A stretch of 64,000 nucleotides of DNA from Panagrolaimus kolymaensis (Eukaryota; Nematoda; Chromadorea; Rhabditida; Panagrolaimidae). Positions 22,125 to 32,119 of this stretch are shown here, in pieces (within the stretch, counting starts at the first letter, position 1; each line of letters starts with the position of its first letter). Location: positions 930,001-994,000 of the forward strand of contig JAJQJQ010000052.1 of assembly GCA_028622995.1 (NCBI GenBank), in the 5' to 3' direction. The translations under genes were made by a program, and so were the position numbers. The notes beneath the pieces were generated by a model that saw nothing but the letters and a program-made list of their open reading frames with translations, made no database searches and was not told where the DNA came from.

Positions 22125-22445
22125 ATGTTCCCCGTACGTTTATTTTCTTACTTTTATTGCTTTTCACTTTGTTTCGTTTTTCAGCAAAATCCTCCAAATC
22201 CAGAATTGGTTTCTGAACTTCGACAACCATCAAAGAGTGAAATGGCTGCTGTTTCTGATCTTCATCAACCAAAGAACGAAATGATTTCTGAAATTCATCA
22301 GCCATTGAATGAAATGATTACTGTTTCTGAACTTCGTCGACCATGGTTGGGTGATGTCCTCTATATTGTTTTGATGTTTATTGGAATCTTCATCATCATT
22401 GCACGATTTTATTTTTTTGCTGAAGAATATTATGGAAGTTGGTAA
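22125..22445 (+). CDS. tail-anchored small protein with SE-L-x-QP repeats, MFP gene 2
   Basis: Exon 22125-22133 (ATGTTCCCC) is joined to 22185-22445, giving 89 residues. The N-terminal half has four degenerate repeats of about 13 residues, each containing [VI]-S-[ED]-[LI]-[HR]-[QR]-P. The C-terminal half has a hydrophobic helix ('VLYIVLMFIGIFIIIARFYF') followed by a short acidic/aromatic end. The micro-exon and upstream region match MFP gene 1. The repeats resemble a short linear binding motif displayed on a membrane protein. No family recognised. Confidence 0.55.
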   Translation: MFPVRLFSYFYCFSLCFVFQQNPPNPELVSELRQPSKSEMAAVSDLHQPKNEMISEIHQPLNEMITVSELRRPWLGDVLYIVLMFIGIFIIIARFYFFAEEYYGSW

Positions 22446-22752
22446 GTTTACTTTTTCTGCTTCCATTGCAACTAATACATACTGTTTTTCAGAAGCTTAT
22501 AAGATGTGCCTGTTTTTGATGATGATGTTGCTGTTTTTTTTCAAAAATTTTTTGTTTTTTGTTTATTGTTTTTTCTCTTTTTGTATGCTTTTTTGTATGT
22601 AAATAAATTTTCGTTGAGTTTTAAATGTGTATTACTTTATTAAAAAGCTCATAAACGATTCATAAAAAGCTCATTAAAAAAAGATGTGGAGTTTAAAAAA
22701 GCTCAATATAAAAAAGATGTGGAGATTAGCTCAATAAAAAGACAAAAAAAAA
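22446..22752. other. intergenic between convergent genes
   Basis: T-rich 3' UTR sequence. The words AAAAAAGATGTGGAG and AAAAAGCTCA each occur two to three times near 22,640-22,730. No gene is seen. Confidence 0.4.
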
Positions 22753-23239
22753 TTAAAAAATAAACTTTTTGATTGCGTTCATGATCGTTATAAACCCAAT
22801 TACAAAAAGAGAAAGGCTTACAATTATGTGTGATCCATAGTAAACAATTTTTTCCATTTTGGTGCGTCGTTCTCGAAAGATAACAATTCGATTGTTGTTG
22901 GCTTCATTTCCAAGTGGAACATCAACAAAAGAAGAAAATGGATTAGTGTGTGCGACGCTAATGGTTGCATTACGAGCACGAGGAGTTGCAAATGGATCAG
23001 CAAAGGGATTGGTTGAAGCACGAGGAGCAAATGCATCAATTGGTTGACGATGAACATCAATAATGGAGGGATTAGAGGATGGTGGATGTGGGATATGTAA
23101 TTCATCCATCTCAATGCTTTCAGTTTTTCGATCATAGAAAACTTTCTTATCACTCTGAAAAAAAATATTTTGTAATTGTGGAAGAAAGAAAAAAATATTC
23201 TTTTACCTTTTTTTGGGGGAACATACTTTTAAGCTTCAT
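22753..23239 (-). CDS. membrane protein with NPF motifs, MFP-type start
   Basis: Minus-strand exons 23207-23239 and 22753-23154 join in phase to 144 residues from ATG 23239. A second ATG at 23224 would give the same 'MFP' start as the two genes to the left. The central region contains 'NPFADPF' and 'TNPFSSF'; NPF tripeptides are the known ligands of EH domains in the endocytic machinery. One hydrophobic C-terminal helix follows ('HIIVSLSLFVIGFITIM'). The layout (short motif-rich tail plus C-terminal helix) matches the MFP pair. Use of host endocytic adaptors is an inference. Confidence 0.55.
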
Positions 23240-23544
23240 TTTTGCGCAAATGAATGTTTATCCATAGCCATATATGCTTTTTTACATGCCTTTTTTATCC
23301 ATAAAAGTTTCATTAACAAAAATTTGCTTGCGCGAAAATGATTCATTATTGTTTTTCATCCAAAAAAAGAAAACAATGCGATCCAAATAAAAAAGGGCAA
23401 AACTTTTTTCTTCGAAAAGGCCAATGCAGCAAAAAAAGGTCAGCAAAACTTTTTTCTTCGAAAAGGAAATGCAACAAAAAAAGGCAGCTTTTGCTTGTGG
23501 AATAAAAAGCATGAATTAAAAATAAATCAGTCTTGAATTAAAAC
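23240..23544. other. intergenic with short direct repeat
   Basis: AAAACTTTTTTCTTCGAAAAGG occurs in two closely spaced copies near 23,399 and 23,447. Otherwise AT-rich leader sequence of the ATPase gene. Confidence 0.4.
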
Positions 23545-24216
23545 ATGTCCAGTGAAAGGTCGGATATGGAATTTTCTGAAGGAAAAATATTCACGGAGGA
23601 TGATTTTTCTTTGAAATTTGAGCATTCTTGTTTAATTATGGGTGCAAGTGGATCAGGAAAAACCACCTTTCTAAAAAAATTATTAATGATGAGAGACGTA
23701 ATCTTCATGCCGCAACCCGCTTCTGTGCTGTACTGTTATGGAATTCCGGGGCAATATATAGATGACTTGGAGAAAAATGAAATAAAGCCACATTTTGGTA
23801 TTCCCGATATTGAAACAATTGAATCCATGCCTAAACCTTCTATTATTATTCTTGATGACTTAGCAGATGAACTTACATCGACCTATGTTAACGATCTTTT
23901 TTGTCGTCGCGCCCATCATTCAAATCTCTTTGTATGCATAATTTTGCAATCGATTTTCACGCCAGCTTTAAGAGTAGCACGTGCAAATGCAGCATATTTA
24001 GTGCTAATGAGATCACCAAGCTTCAGGCAGCAATTGAAATCACTGGGATCACAGTTGTATCCATCCAAATCGAAGCAATTCCTCCAGATTTATGATTCTG
24101 CGTGCCGTGACAGCTTTGGTTATCTGTTTTTAAATTTATTGGCCGAAGCAAATCCCTTTTTGCGATTATCAACAAATATATTTCCAACTGAATATAGGAA
24201 AATATTCCAATTTTAG
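23545..24216 (+). CDS. A32/FtsK-like genome packaging ATPase
   Basis: A single exon of 223 residues, typical for the Polinton ATPase. Walker A 'MGASGSGKTTF' lies near residue 35 and Walker B 'SIIILDDLADEL' near residue 105, followed by a region with 'ILQSIFTP' as the sensor-like motif. These enzymes of the HerA/FtsK superfamily translocate DNA into preformed capsids. The gene opens a co-directional block with the capsid and integrase genes. Its stop codon is the TAG of a TTTTAG that is only 2 bp from the next ATG, so the same bases may serve as spliced-leader acceptor for the downstream gene. No damage seen. Confidence 0.9.
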   Translation: MSSERSDMEFSEGKIFTEDDFSLKFEHSCLIMGASGSGKTTFLKKLLMMRDVIFMPQPASVLYCYGIPGQYIDDLEKNEIKPHFGIPDIETIESMPKPSIIILDDLADELTSTYVNDLFCRRAHHSNLFVCIILQSIFTPALRVARANAAYLVLMRSPSFRQQLKSLGSQLYPSKSKQFLQIYDSACRDSFGYLFLNLLAEANPFLRLSTNIFPTEYRKIFQF

Positions 24217-24218
24217 CT

Positions 24219-24557
24219 ATGGAACAAGAAGATTTCCTAAAAAAATTCTCTGTGATTCGATCACCCAAACTTTTAATTAATGCAACCAATGAGGAACTCA
24301 CTTTTTTATCTCAAATATTTTATTTATTCATCACTCAAGCTTTTTATGTTAAAGCTGTATATAAACAGAGGAATCAAACTCACTCAAAGCTAATCACCAG
24401 CTTTGCCCGTGCCCGAACCATCAAATCATTAAAAACTCTTGCTAAAAAACTTCCAATGGGTGTTGTTCAAAGCATTTGTCGATGGGCTTTATATATTCAT
24501 CGAAAAGAAAATGCCAAAATCCATTCTCTTGCTATTAATTCTGAAACTGTTGTTTAA
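24219..24557 (+). CDS. unknown Polinton protein downstream of ATPase
   Basis: A single exon of 112 residues starting 2 bp after the ATPase stop. It is basic and helical, with repeated Lys/Arg pairs ('ARARTIKSLKTLAKK') and no Cys/His motif or signal peptide. The tight coupling suggests co-expression with packaging. No family recognised. Confidence 0.55.
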   Translation: MEQEDFLKKFSVIRSPKLLINATNEELTFLSQIFYLFITQAFYVKAVYKQRNQTHSKLITSFARARTIKSLKTLAKKLPMGVVQSICRWALYIHRKENAKIHSLAINSETVV

Positions 24558-24685
24558 TTTTTAATAAAAATATGATAACCAAACCTTTTTTTCTTGAAAT
24601 TTTTTGTTGATAGACGATGAAATATTTTTTTCCATTATTAATTTTTTTAACGTTTGAATTTAAAAAAAACAAAAAACAATATAGG

Positions 24686-25093
24686 ATGAAAACGTTCGTA
24701 GTGGTTCCAGAAATGAGATTCAAGAACATGCTTACAACTCAAAAATCCGAATCAGGATTAAAGCAAGCTGTTGATGCAACCATTGGGAATATGGAGAAGC
24801 ATGAGTTGCTCCAACGACGCAACCAATATCATGAAAACGATCAAGAATTACCTCCGCGTTGGGGTAAAAAAACAATGAAACAAAAAGCAATCACTTTGGT
24901 TCCTCCTGCTCCAACAACAAAAGCTCTTCCGTTTTTTAATATCAAAGAACCAAAAGCATTGAAGCAGCGAAAACCAAAAAAGCAATCATTTGTTAAACAC
25001 AAGAAAGTTGTCAAAAAAATTGAAAACAACCAAAAAGTCGCATCAGTCAAACCATCATTTACCTTTCCTTTCAATAAAAAAATCAAATTTTAA
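24686..25093 (+). CDS. strongly basic protein, candidate DNA-condensing core protein
   Basis: 135 residues from the ATG at 24686, which directly follows an ATATAG acceptor-like site. An upstream ATG at 24617 would add a hydrophobic stretch. The C-terminal half is dominated by Lys ('KQRKPKKQSFVKHKKVVKK') with interspersed Pro. Proteins of this composition in related capsid-forming elements condense packaged DNA, but composition is the only evidence. Confidence 0.45.
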   Translation: MKTFVVVPEMRFKNMLTTQKSESGLKQAVDATIGNMEKHELLQRRNQYHENDQELPPRWGKKTMKQKAITLVPPAPTTKALPFFNIKEPKALKQRKPKKQSFVKHKKVVKKIENNQKVASVKPSFTFPFNKKIKF

Positions 25094-25168
25094 TTTATGC
25101 GTTTTTTGTCGTGATTTTTTAAAAAATGTTGTTTGTGAATGGCAAATAAAAGTTTTTTTTATAGAAAA

Positions 25169-26424
25169 ATGTCTGAAATCATCAAACAAGTTTATTCGGA
25201 TCCCAATTATTCCACAGCTGCATTTAGTGGAATTTCCAATGTTTTGAAAGAAGCAAAAAAGCATGATCCAAATATAAAAAAAGAAGACGTGCAAGACGCG
25301 ATGGAAAATTCGTTTGTTTATACGTTGCATAAAAACCCAAGGCAACGATATAAACGGCTTAAAACTTTAACTCTTGGCTTCTATGAGTCAATACAGTTTG
25401 ATCTTCTGGATCTTCAGAAAATTAAAGCATCTAATAATAATTATCGTTATTTGTTTGTGATTGTGGAAATATTGAGCCGCTACGTCTACGCTGAGCCCAT
25501 CCATGATAAAAGCGGAGAAACCATCAAAGCAGCGTTCTTGAAAATGTACGAGCGCTTTCCAAGCAAAGAAGACCCCGACGAGCCAAAGGTTAATCTTGCT
25601 TTCAGTGATCGAGGTTGTTTAAATTTTTTGTTTTTAAAAATAAAAAAAGAATTTAGGAACGGAATTTTGTAATGCAACCATGAATAAAGTTTATAAACAA
25701 CTAAAAATGCAGCACTTTGTAGCGAATCATACCGATAACAAAGCATCAATTGCAAGTTTTTTATAATAAAATGCTTTTCTAAAAAATAAATTCAGGTTGA
25801 AAGAATGAATCGAACAATTAGAAGCCGGCTTTATAAATATTTTACTAGTGCCGGTACAACGAGATACGTGGAAATCCTTCCAAAAATTATTGATGGAATA
25901 AATCAAAGTCCATCACGCGCTATCTTGAACATGACACCATCGCAAATTAGTCAAAGCAACTGGTATGATGTGTGGAAAAAATGCAATGCTTCTGAGCTAG
26001 CTAAGGGAACTAAGCTTTTGAATGGTCCTAAACTTAAACATCCTAAATTTAAAGAGGATGATACAGTAAGAGTAAAGCAAAAACATGAGTTTTTCCAAAC
26101 AGGTTATTATTTTTTAATTTGCATGAGTAAAAGAGTTTTTTTTTAGGTTACGATATCGGTTTTTCTGATCGCGTTTATAAAGTTTCTGATGTTTTGGCAT
26201 CAACTCCAGCTACATACAAGCTAAAAACAGAGGAAGGAGATCCAGTATATGGAAAATATTATGAGCCTGAAATGCAAAAATTTAATTCCAATCATCCAGA
26301 CGCAGTTTTTCGAATTGAAATTTTAAAGCATAGAAAACGTAAAGGCAAAAAAGAAGTTTTTGTTCAATATATTGGTCATGGTGGGCCGCCCCAATGGATT
26401 CCAGAAAGTGACATAATAAATTAA
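25169..26424 (+). CDS. retroviral-type integrase with C-terminal chromodomain
   Basis: Four exons (25169-25613, 25657-25751, 25796-26102, 26147-26424) give about 374 residues. The rve core shows D78 in 'IQFDLLD', D147 in 'FSDRGTEF' and E182 in the 'KASIVERMNRT' block, the usual Polinton integrase signature. The last segment ('RIEILKHRKRKGKKEVFVQY' to 'PQWIPESDI') is a chromodomain, which in such elements can steer integration to marked chromatin. The second intron must be read as GC-AG (donor ATT/GCAAGT) to keep the catalytic Glu in frame; a GT donor 4 bp later would run into a stop. The enzyme would make the 6-bp target duplication seen at the ends. No inactivating change found. Confidence 0.9.
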
Positions 26425-26489
26425 ATCATTTGTGACTTTTTAATTTCACGTTGACCACTTGCTTTTTAATTGTTCTCTGAATATTTTTT

Positions 26490-26750
26490 ATGAATTTCCT
26501 TCATCGTGTTAGTTGTGACGATTTTTCTCAAGATAAATATTCAAAGTTTTTTGACGGAAAGCAAGATACAGAAAGTGTAGAAAAAATAAAAAAAGATATT
26601 ATCATACCCGCAGAATCAGTGCCTTTGGATATCCCAGAAGACGCTTCCATTGCAAATCCTAAACCATCTCAATTAGTTGATCCAGCAAAACCAGTTAAAG
26701 TGGAAGTGACTGCTAAAAAAAGAAAGTTGAAAAATATTTTTAACGAATAA
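26490..26750 (+). CDS. unknown 86-residue protein upstream of capsid gene
   Basis: A single exon ending 2 bp before the major capsid ATG. It is acidic in the first half and Pro/Lys-rich in the second, with a basic end ('KKRKLKNIF') that could be a nuclear localisation signal. Its position next to the capsid gene suggests a minor virion component or scaffold. No family recognised. Confidence 0.5.
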   Translation: MNFLHRVSCDDFSQDKYSKFFDGKQDTESVEKIKKDIIIPAESVPLDIPEDASIANPKPSQLVDPAKPVKVEVTAKKRKLKNIFNE

Positions 26751-26752
26751 TC

Positions 26753-28158
26753 ATGTTCAAGCTTGACCCAACTAGTGAATTAAATGTTCCACCTGAACTT
26801 AATTTATTCAAATCAAAGGATACGGATATTGCTGTTAAATCTAAAGCAACTATCCAATATGTTCCCAACAATCCCATCAATACTTCTCCAATCAATTTCA
26901 CGGTGGCTTCAGGCAGAAACTATTTAGCTTTAAATTCAGCAAGGATTATTGCCACATTAAAGGTGACAAAAAAAGTTGGCGACAGACATGTACCAATCAC
27001 AAGTGAAGAAAATGTTTCATTGATAAATGGATTTGGAAGTGGATTCATTAAAAACTTGAGAATTTCAATTCAAGGTCGACAAGTAAGTTGTATTTTATTG
27101 ACAGCAAAAAATAAACTCATCATTTTTTTTTAGGTTAGCACGAGCCATGATTTATATGCATATCAAAGTTACTTTTATAAGCTTCTTGAGCTTCAACAAA
27201 ACACTATTGGAGAGCTTCAACTTGCTGGGTTTTTTCCTGATGGAAATTCACAACTTGCGGGAACTGGATTTAATGCAAGAAGAAAATTGTTTGAGGGAGA
27301 TACAGTTTTTGAGACTGTCACAAAGCTTGATGCCGATATTTGCAGGCAAGATAAATTAATGTTGAGCGGTATGCTATTTGCTTTGTCGACAAAAATAATA
27401 AAAAAAGATTTTAGGAACCGTTTTGGATTTTCAAGTTTATTTGAACAATAATTTTTTTGTTCTTATTGCTCCCGATAATGCCGAGTATACTTATCATTTG
27501 CTTGACATTAAGCTTTTTATCGACTCTTATTCCCTCTTTCCACAGCTTGCTCTTGAGGTTGAAAAAAGATTAAGCGAAGGGCAAGCAGTAAAGTACCCAA
27601 TTTCACATACCGTTTGTTTTATTTTCTTTGACATTTTTTAAAAGATTTCTTCAGGTCACAAAAAATTCTTTTATTTCCGGTGGACGTTTTGATTATTCAT
27701 TAACACTTCATAATGATTACGTTCCAAAAATGGTTTTTGCTGCCATGACCGATAATTCAAGCTTCAATAGCAATATTGCAACAAGCCCCTTTGATTTCAA
27801 GCATTTTAATGCGGATAAAATGGAATTGCTTGTCAATGGTCAACAAGTTCCTGCTTTTCCCTATCGTCTATCACAAAAACGATATGGCCGTGTTTTTTCT
27901 GCTTTACTTGAAGCAACCAAGGCTAAGAATATTACTTTGGAGCAGTTTCTAAATCATAGCTTTATTTTTGCATTTGATTTGAGGCCTTTTCATAATGATA
28001 AAGCTTTTCATTTGCAAGAGGCAGGCTCAACCTCACTTTCAATCTCCTACATAAATCAAACACCTCCGACGGGCATTATGCTTGTAACAATGTCAATATT
28101 TGAGAGCATACTCGCAATAGATAATTCGCGAACAGCCTTAATGATAATGAATGTTTAG
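26753..28158 (+). CDS. Polinton major capsid protein (double jelly-roll type)
   Basis: Four exons (26753-27082, 27134-27368, 27415-27611, 27655-28158) join in phase to 421 residues. The order of conserved blocks fits the capsid-like proteins of animal Polintons: an N-terminal 'PINFTVASG' strand, 'LINGFGSGFIKNLRISIQGR', 'RQDKLMLSG', 'SPFDFKHFNADKMELLVNGQ' with 'QVPAFP', and 'FAFDLRPFH' near the end. These proteins are predicted double jelly-roll capsomers related to those of adenoviruses and virophages. No frameshift or stop. It sits between an 86-residue protein and a signal-anchored peptide in one co-directional block. Confidence 0.8.
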
Positions 28159-28276
28159 GAGGTAATTCACGTTTTTGCTTGCTTGTAAACTATAATAAAA
28201 GCTTTTTAGGTTCCTCCCACTTTTTTTCATGTTCGTAAATTTTTAATTATTGCCATTATCATATTCTTGCATTGCT

Positions 28277-28483
28277 ATGATGAAGCTGCTTTTATTTATC
28301 TCTCTCGTTGTTTTATGTTCAAGTGCACAAGCAAACATGACTTCATGCATACTCGATTCACCGCCAAATTTGGCTTTGCTCAAACCCAATCCCACAATGA
28401 CTGAAATCCTGATGTTCATCAGCGGCATCCTTTGCTGGCTCACATTTTTTGCATATAAACTCTTTTTAGCCTTTAAACGATAA
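28277..28483 (+). CDS. small secreted/anchored protein with signal peptide and one TM helix
   Basis: 68 residues from ATG 28277. It begins with a clear signal peptide ('MMKLLLFISLVVLCSSAQA') and an N-glycosylation sequon (NMT), followed by an ectodomain of about 20 residues with one Cys, and then a second hydrophobic helix ('ILMFISGILCWLTFFAYKLF') with a basic end. Such a type I miniprotein in a virus-like element could sit in a membrane or envelope. No family recognised. Confidence 0.5.
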   Translation: MMKLLLFISLVVLCSSAQANMTSCILDSPPNLALLKPNPTMTEILMFISGILCWLTFFAYKLFLAFKR

Positions 28484-28569
28484 TTTTGTAATTCTGTATT
28501 TTGCGTAAATTTGTGATTGTATATTTTTTTTTTGAAAAAGTGGAAATAAATTTTTTTCTTTCCAGGAAA

Positions 28570-31008
28570 ATGCCTCGTCAGCAATGTGTAATCCCTTTTA
28601 ATTTGAATAAAACAAGCAAAATCAACTTGACATTTCCCAAATCAATTGAAACCACAGATAGTTCTATATCATTAAAATGGTTTTGTTCAATTCGCGAATT
28701 CAGTATGGAAAAGAAATTCAGTTTGATGGGATCAAACATAAAAATTTTATTCAGCAATGGCTATCAAAGTGTCGTTGAACCTCGAAATTATCATAAATTT
28801 TCCGAATTGGATTTAATTTTGGGAGAGATGTTTGAGAAGAAACGATTAAAAAGAGATGATGTAATTGAGGAGCTCATCGGCTTTGATGACGACGAGGAAG
28901 AGGCAAAGAAAAAGACAAAATTAGCAAAGTTTGTGTTTTTTCCAAAGAAAGATGAGCCAACTGATGCTCCAGCAGTTGCAACAACCGAACCTCCTTCATC
29001 AGCAACTGAACCTCCTTCATCAGTAAATGAGGAGAGGGATGCAGAGAAAAAGAAACAAAAACTAGCAAAATTTTTTATGTTACCAAAAAAGCCTTAAACA
29101 GTTCCTGTGGCAACAACCGATGCTCCTCCAATAGAAACAAACGATGGCCCTCCACTTTCGAGTGATGATCCAGTGATTGAGGAACAAAATGAGAATGAAA
29201 TTGAGCCAGCAAATAAAGAGCAAGCAACTGCTCCTCCACCAACAATTGCACCTCCTCCAGTCGTTAATGAAGATCCAATAGTTGAACAAGATGAAATCGT
29301 TGAAGAGGAGAAGAAAAAAAACTTTCCGGGTATCTATTTTTTCCCAAAGCCACAAGATAAAAAGGATGAAGCTGATAGGCCAAAGCCTGTATTTCCGATA
29401 ATTTTTGCATTTCCCGAACGTCCGAAAGATAAGGAAGCTAAAGAAGCTCAACGTCAAATTGAAAACCAACAACAAAAAGCAATTGAAGATAAAAGTATTG
29501 CAGCTGCTGAGAATAAAGTTGATGTAATAGAAGGAGTTGCAGAGATTCAAGAGAATAAAAATGATGGTAAACCTCTTGCAATCGAAAATAAAAGCAATGT
29601 TCCAGCCACTAAAGCAATTGAATATATAGAAGATGATGGTTTAATTGAAGACGAAAAAGTTTCAGCCAATGTTGTTGAGGATAAAAACACAATAAAAAGC
29701 ATTGAAGATAAAAGACATATTGGCGTTCCAGCTAATGAATATACTTCTATTGCTGTGAATAATAAAAAAACAGTGGAAGATAAAAATATCGGCGTTCCAT
29801 CAAATGAAATTGTTCCCTCAGATAAAAATGCCATTGAATATCATATTCTTGATGAACCTCAAAATAAAGTTGCTGTAAATAAACCTGCAGCAATAGAAAG
29901 TGAAAGGATTTTTCGTCTTGAGGACAAAAGTGTTAAACCTGTTGAGCCGCAAGAAGACATCATTCAAGAAATTGATGTAAAACCTGCAAATATAAATGAA
30001 ATAGTTGTTTATGAACCTGACAAACCTGAGCCACCTAAGCAAATAATAATGGATGATGTTTTAACTAAGGATGAACCAATGCCATATGTTCCAGAAATTA
30101 TTGAGCTCACAATTGAAGAAAAAGCTTTAAGTCCAATTGTAGATGAACCTTTAACACCAATTGAAGAAAAAGGTTTAGCTCCAACTGCAGATATTAATCC
30201 AAATGATGGAAAGGATGTTCCAAAGGATGTTCCATCAAAAAAAGATAAATTAGCAAATTTCTTTTTTTTCTTTCCAAAACGCAAAAGAAAACCTGAAAAA
30301 ACTGATTTGGATTCAGTTTATGAAAAAGATGCAAAGAAAGCAAAAATCAAAGTTGAATTACCTTCATTCAATGCAGTTTTGCCAAACAATAGCTTAAAAA
30401 TCAATGAACCAAAAATAGAAGATACAAAAGTTGTATCTTTGCATGCAGCCGATTCAAATGAAATGGAAGATTTTATTGTTTTCGAAGACTTGGCTGAAGC
30501 TTTTTCTGTAGCACCAATTTTACCTCCAAATGCAAATAAATTTATAACGGATGGATTTAATTCAATTAAGCTTGAGAGAAAAGCGGGCAAGTTCAATGTC
30601 AGTTTCGATAAGAATTTTTTTCGAGCTCTAAAAATTAGTAAACCCCTTGCAAAAGCTATGGGATTCAACCAAAGTGAATATATTTTACATGAAACTTTAG
30701 CAGAAGAATCACCAACACCCAACTTTTTTTCTCATATAGCAATCTTTGGTTCAGGAAATTTTAGTCCCATATTTTTTGGTGATACAATGGAGGAAATTCT
30801 TGCTGTTTTGCATGTTGAAAATGACTATAATTTATTTATCCACTCGTCACCCATGAAACCCATTGAATTGCAACTTGAGAATGATTACACAACCGAATTA
30901 TGTCTTCAATTGAAAGACCTTGATCAAAATCCCATTTGCGGTGATAATGCAAGTGGACATTTAATTCTTGATTTCTTTAGAAAACCAATTTCTGGACTTT
31001 TTTCTTAA
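28570..31008 (+). CDS. penton-like minor capsid protein with long low-complexity insertion; one in-frame stop
   Basis: The frame opens at ATG 28570, shortly after a TTTCCAG acceptor, and runs to 31008, broken only by TAA at 29095-29097. The N-terminal part (about 90 residues) is strand-rich. The C-terminal 190 residues contain 'KISKPLAKAMGF', 'FFGDTMEEILAVLHV' and 'NPICGDNASGHLILDFFRKP', blocks that in order and spacing match the minor capsid (penton-like) proteins of Polintons. Between them lies about 530 residues of Glu/Pro/Lys/Ala-rich sequence with repeated 'LAKFFFFPKK'-like patches. The single stop may be a recent mutation, a readthrough site or a sequencing error, as the frame stays open for 637 codons beyond it. 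Confidence 0.6.
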
Positions 31009-31342
31009 ATTTTTTATTATTGTAACCTTTTGAAAAATAATTGTAATTAAATTTATTATTATTGTAAGCATATTAAGAAAAAAACTGTAATTGAATAAAA
31101 TAAATGAATAAAAGGAAAACAGATTTTAAAAAAGGAAAACAGATTTTAAAAAAGAAAATGAAGTTTGGAGAGCAAGATGATTTATTTATAATAATCGTGA
31201 GCGTGGAGTCGTACTCCAAATTGTTTTTTGAAGTTTGGCATTTTAAATAACCGATTGATCACATCTGCTTTGATCGCATTGTTTTGGCAGCTTTTTATGC
31301 CAATATGGCAATGATTGCTTACTTTCCGCTAAATTTATTTCA
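31009..31342. other. intergenic between convergent genes
   Basis: AT-rich, with GAAAACAGATTTTAAAAAA present in two adjacent copies near 31,116-31,155. No gene is seen. Confidence 0.4.
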
Positions 31343-32119
31343 TTAGTAATGAAGCATGATTTTTAAAAAACCAACTTTATAGTATTTTCTTAAGAGTCTC
31401 AAATCAGTGTTGACGGGTAAATGGAAAATGTTGATCGTGTGGAAATAATGGAGTTCTTCAAGTTTCGCAATAAAGTTTGAGGGAAAAATCATTTTTGGGC
31501 AATTTAATCTAAATTTTTTTGTCTTTAAAATAAAAAAAGTTTTAAAAACTCACTCAACATGCTTAAAGTATGCCGCAATTTTCAAAAAAGTGTTGAATCC
31601 ATCTTCGAAAAAACAACCATGAAACACTATCATTTTATCCGTGGGGAAATCCAATGGACCATTAAATGCTGTGCCATCGAAGTAGCATCTCTTAAAGTAA
31701 ATAACATTGGTAACAACCGAATAAAGAATGCGATTGTGTGAAGAAATAATTGACATGAAATACTTGTATGAGGCAATTGCATTTGCTTCATAAAAGCCTA
31801 AGAGTAAAAGAGCCTTTTTTGCACAAGGATGAAGCAATGCACGAGGTTGAGTGGGCACGGAGGATAAAGCAACGACCTATAAAAGAATCAAGTTGGGGTT
31901 TTATAAAAAAGTGAATCAAAAACTAACATCATTATCTTCTTGAGATGGAAGGACTTTGAAAAAAGTCCATTTCTTTAATACATTTTTTACATAATATGGA
32001 GCTCTAACATCTCCAGAACATGCAAAATGGTAACGCTGACCAAAATTCATTTTCCCAACGACATAAGTGATAATGAAAAAACAGAATTCAAAAAGCCATG
32101 TTACCCATTGAATAAACAT
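31343..32119 (-). CDS. unknown protein with leucine-rich-like C-terminal repeats
   Basis: Minus-strand exons 31928-32119 (or from an upstream ATG at 32218), 31554-31876 and 31343-31508 join in phase to about 226 residues. The N-terminus is hydrophobic ('FEFCFFIITYVV'). The C-terminal half has regularly spaced I/L/F positions ('MIVFHGCFFEDGFNTFL', 'LEELHYFHTINIFHLP') that suggest short leucine-rich-type repeats, as in nematode F-box-associated proteins. If that is right, it would be cargo of host origin. No adenain-type Cys/His pattern is seen. Confidence 0.4.

Noticed and set aside
23282..23512. 76-residue minus-strand frame rich in Phe, Lys and Cys
   Set aside because: It arises from a short direct repeat (CTTCGAAAAGG) and poly-A runs in the ATPase leader.
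29080..30722. Minus-strand open frames antisense to the penton-like gene
   Set aside because: Low-complexity mirror translations of the Glu/Lys-rich coding strand.
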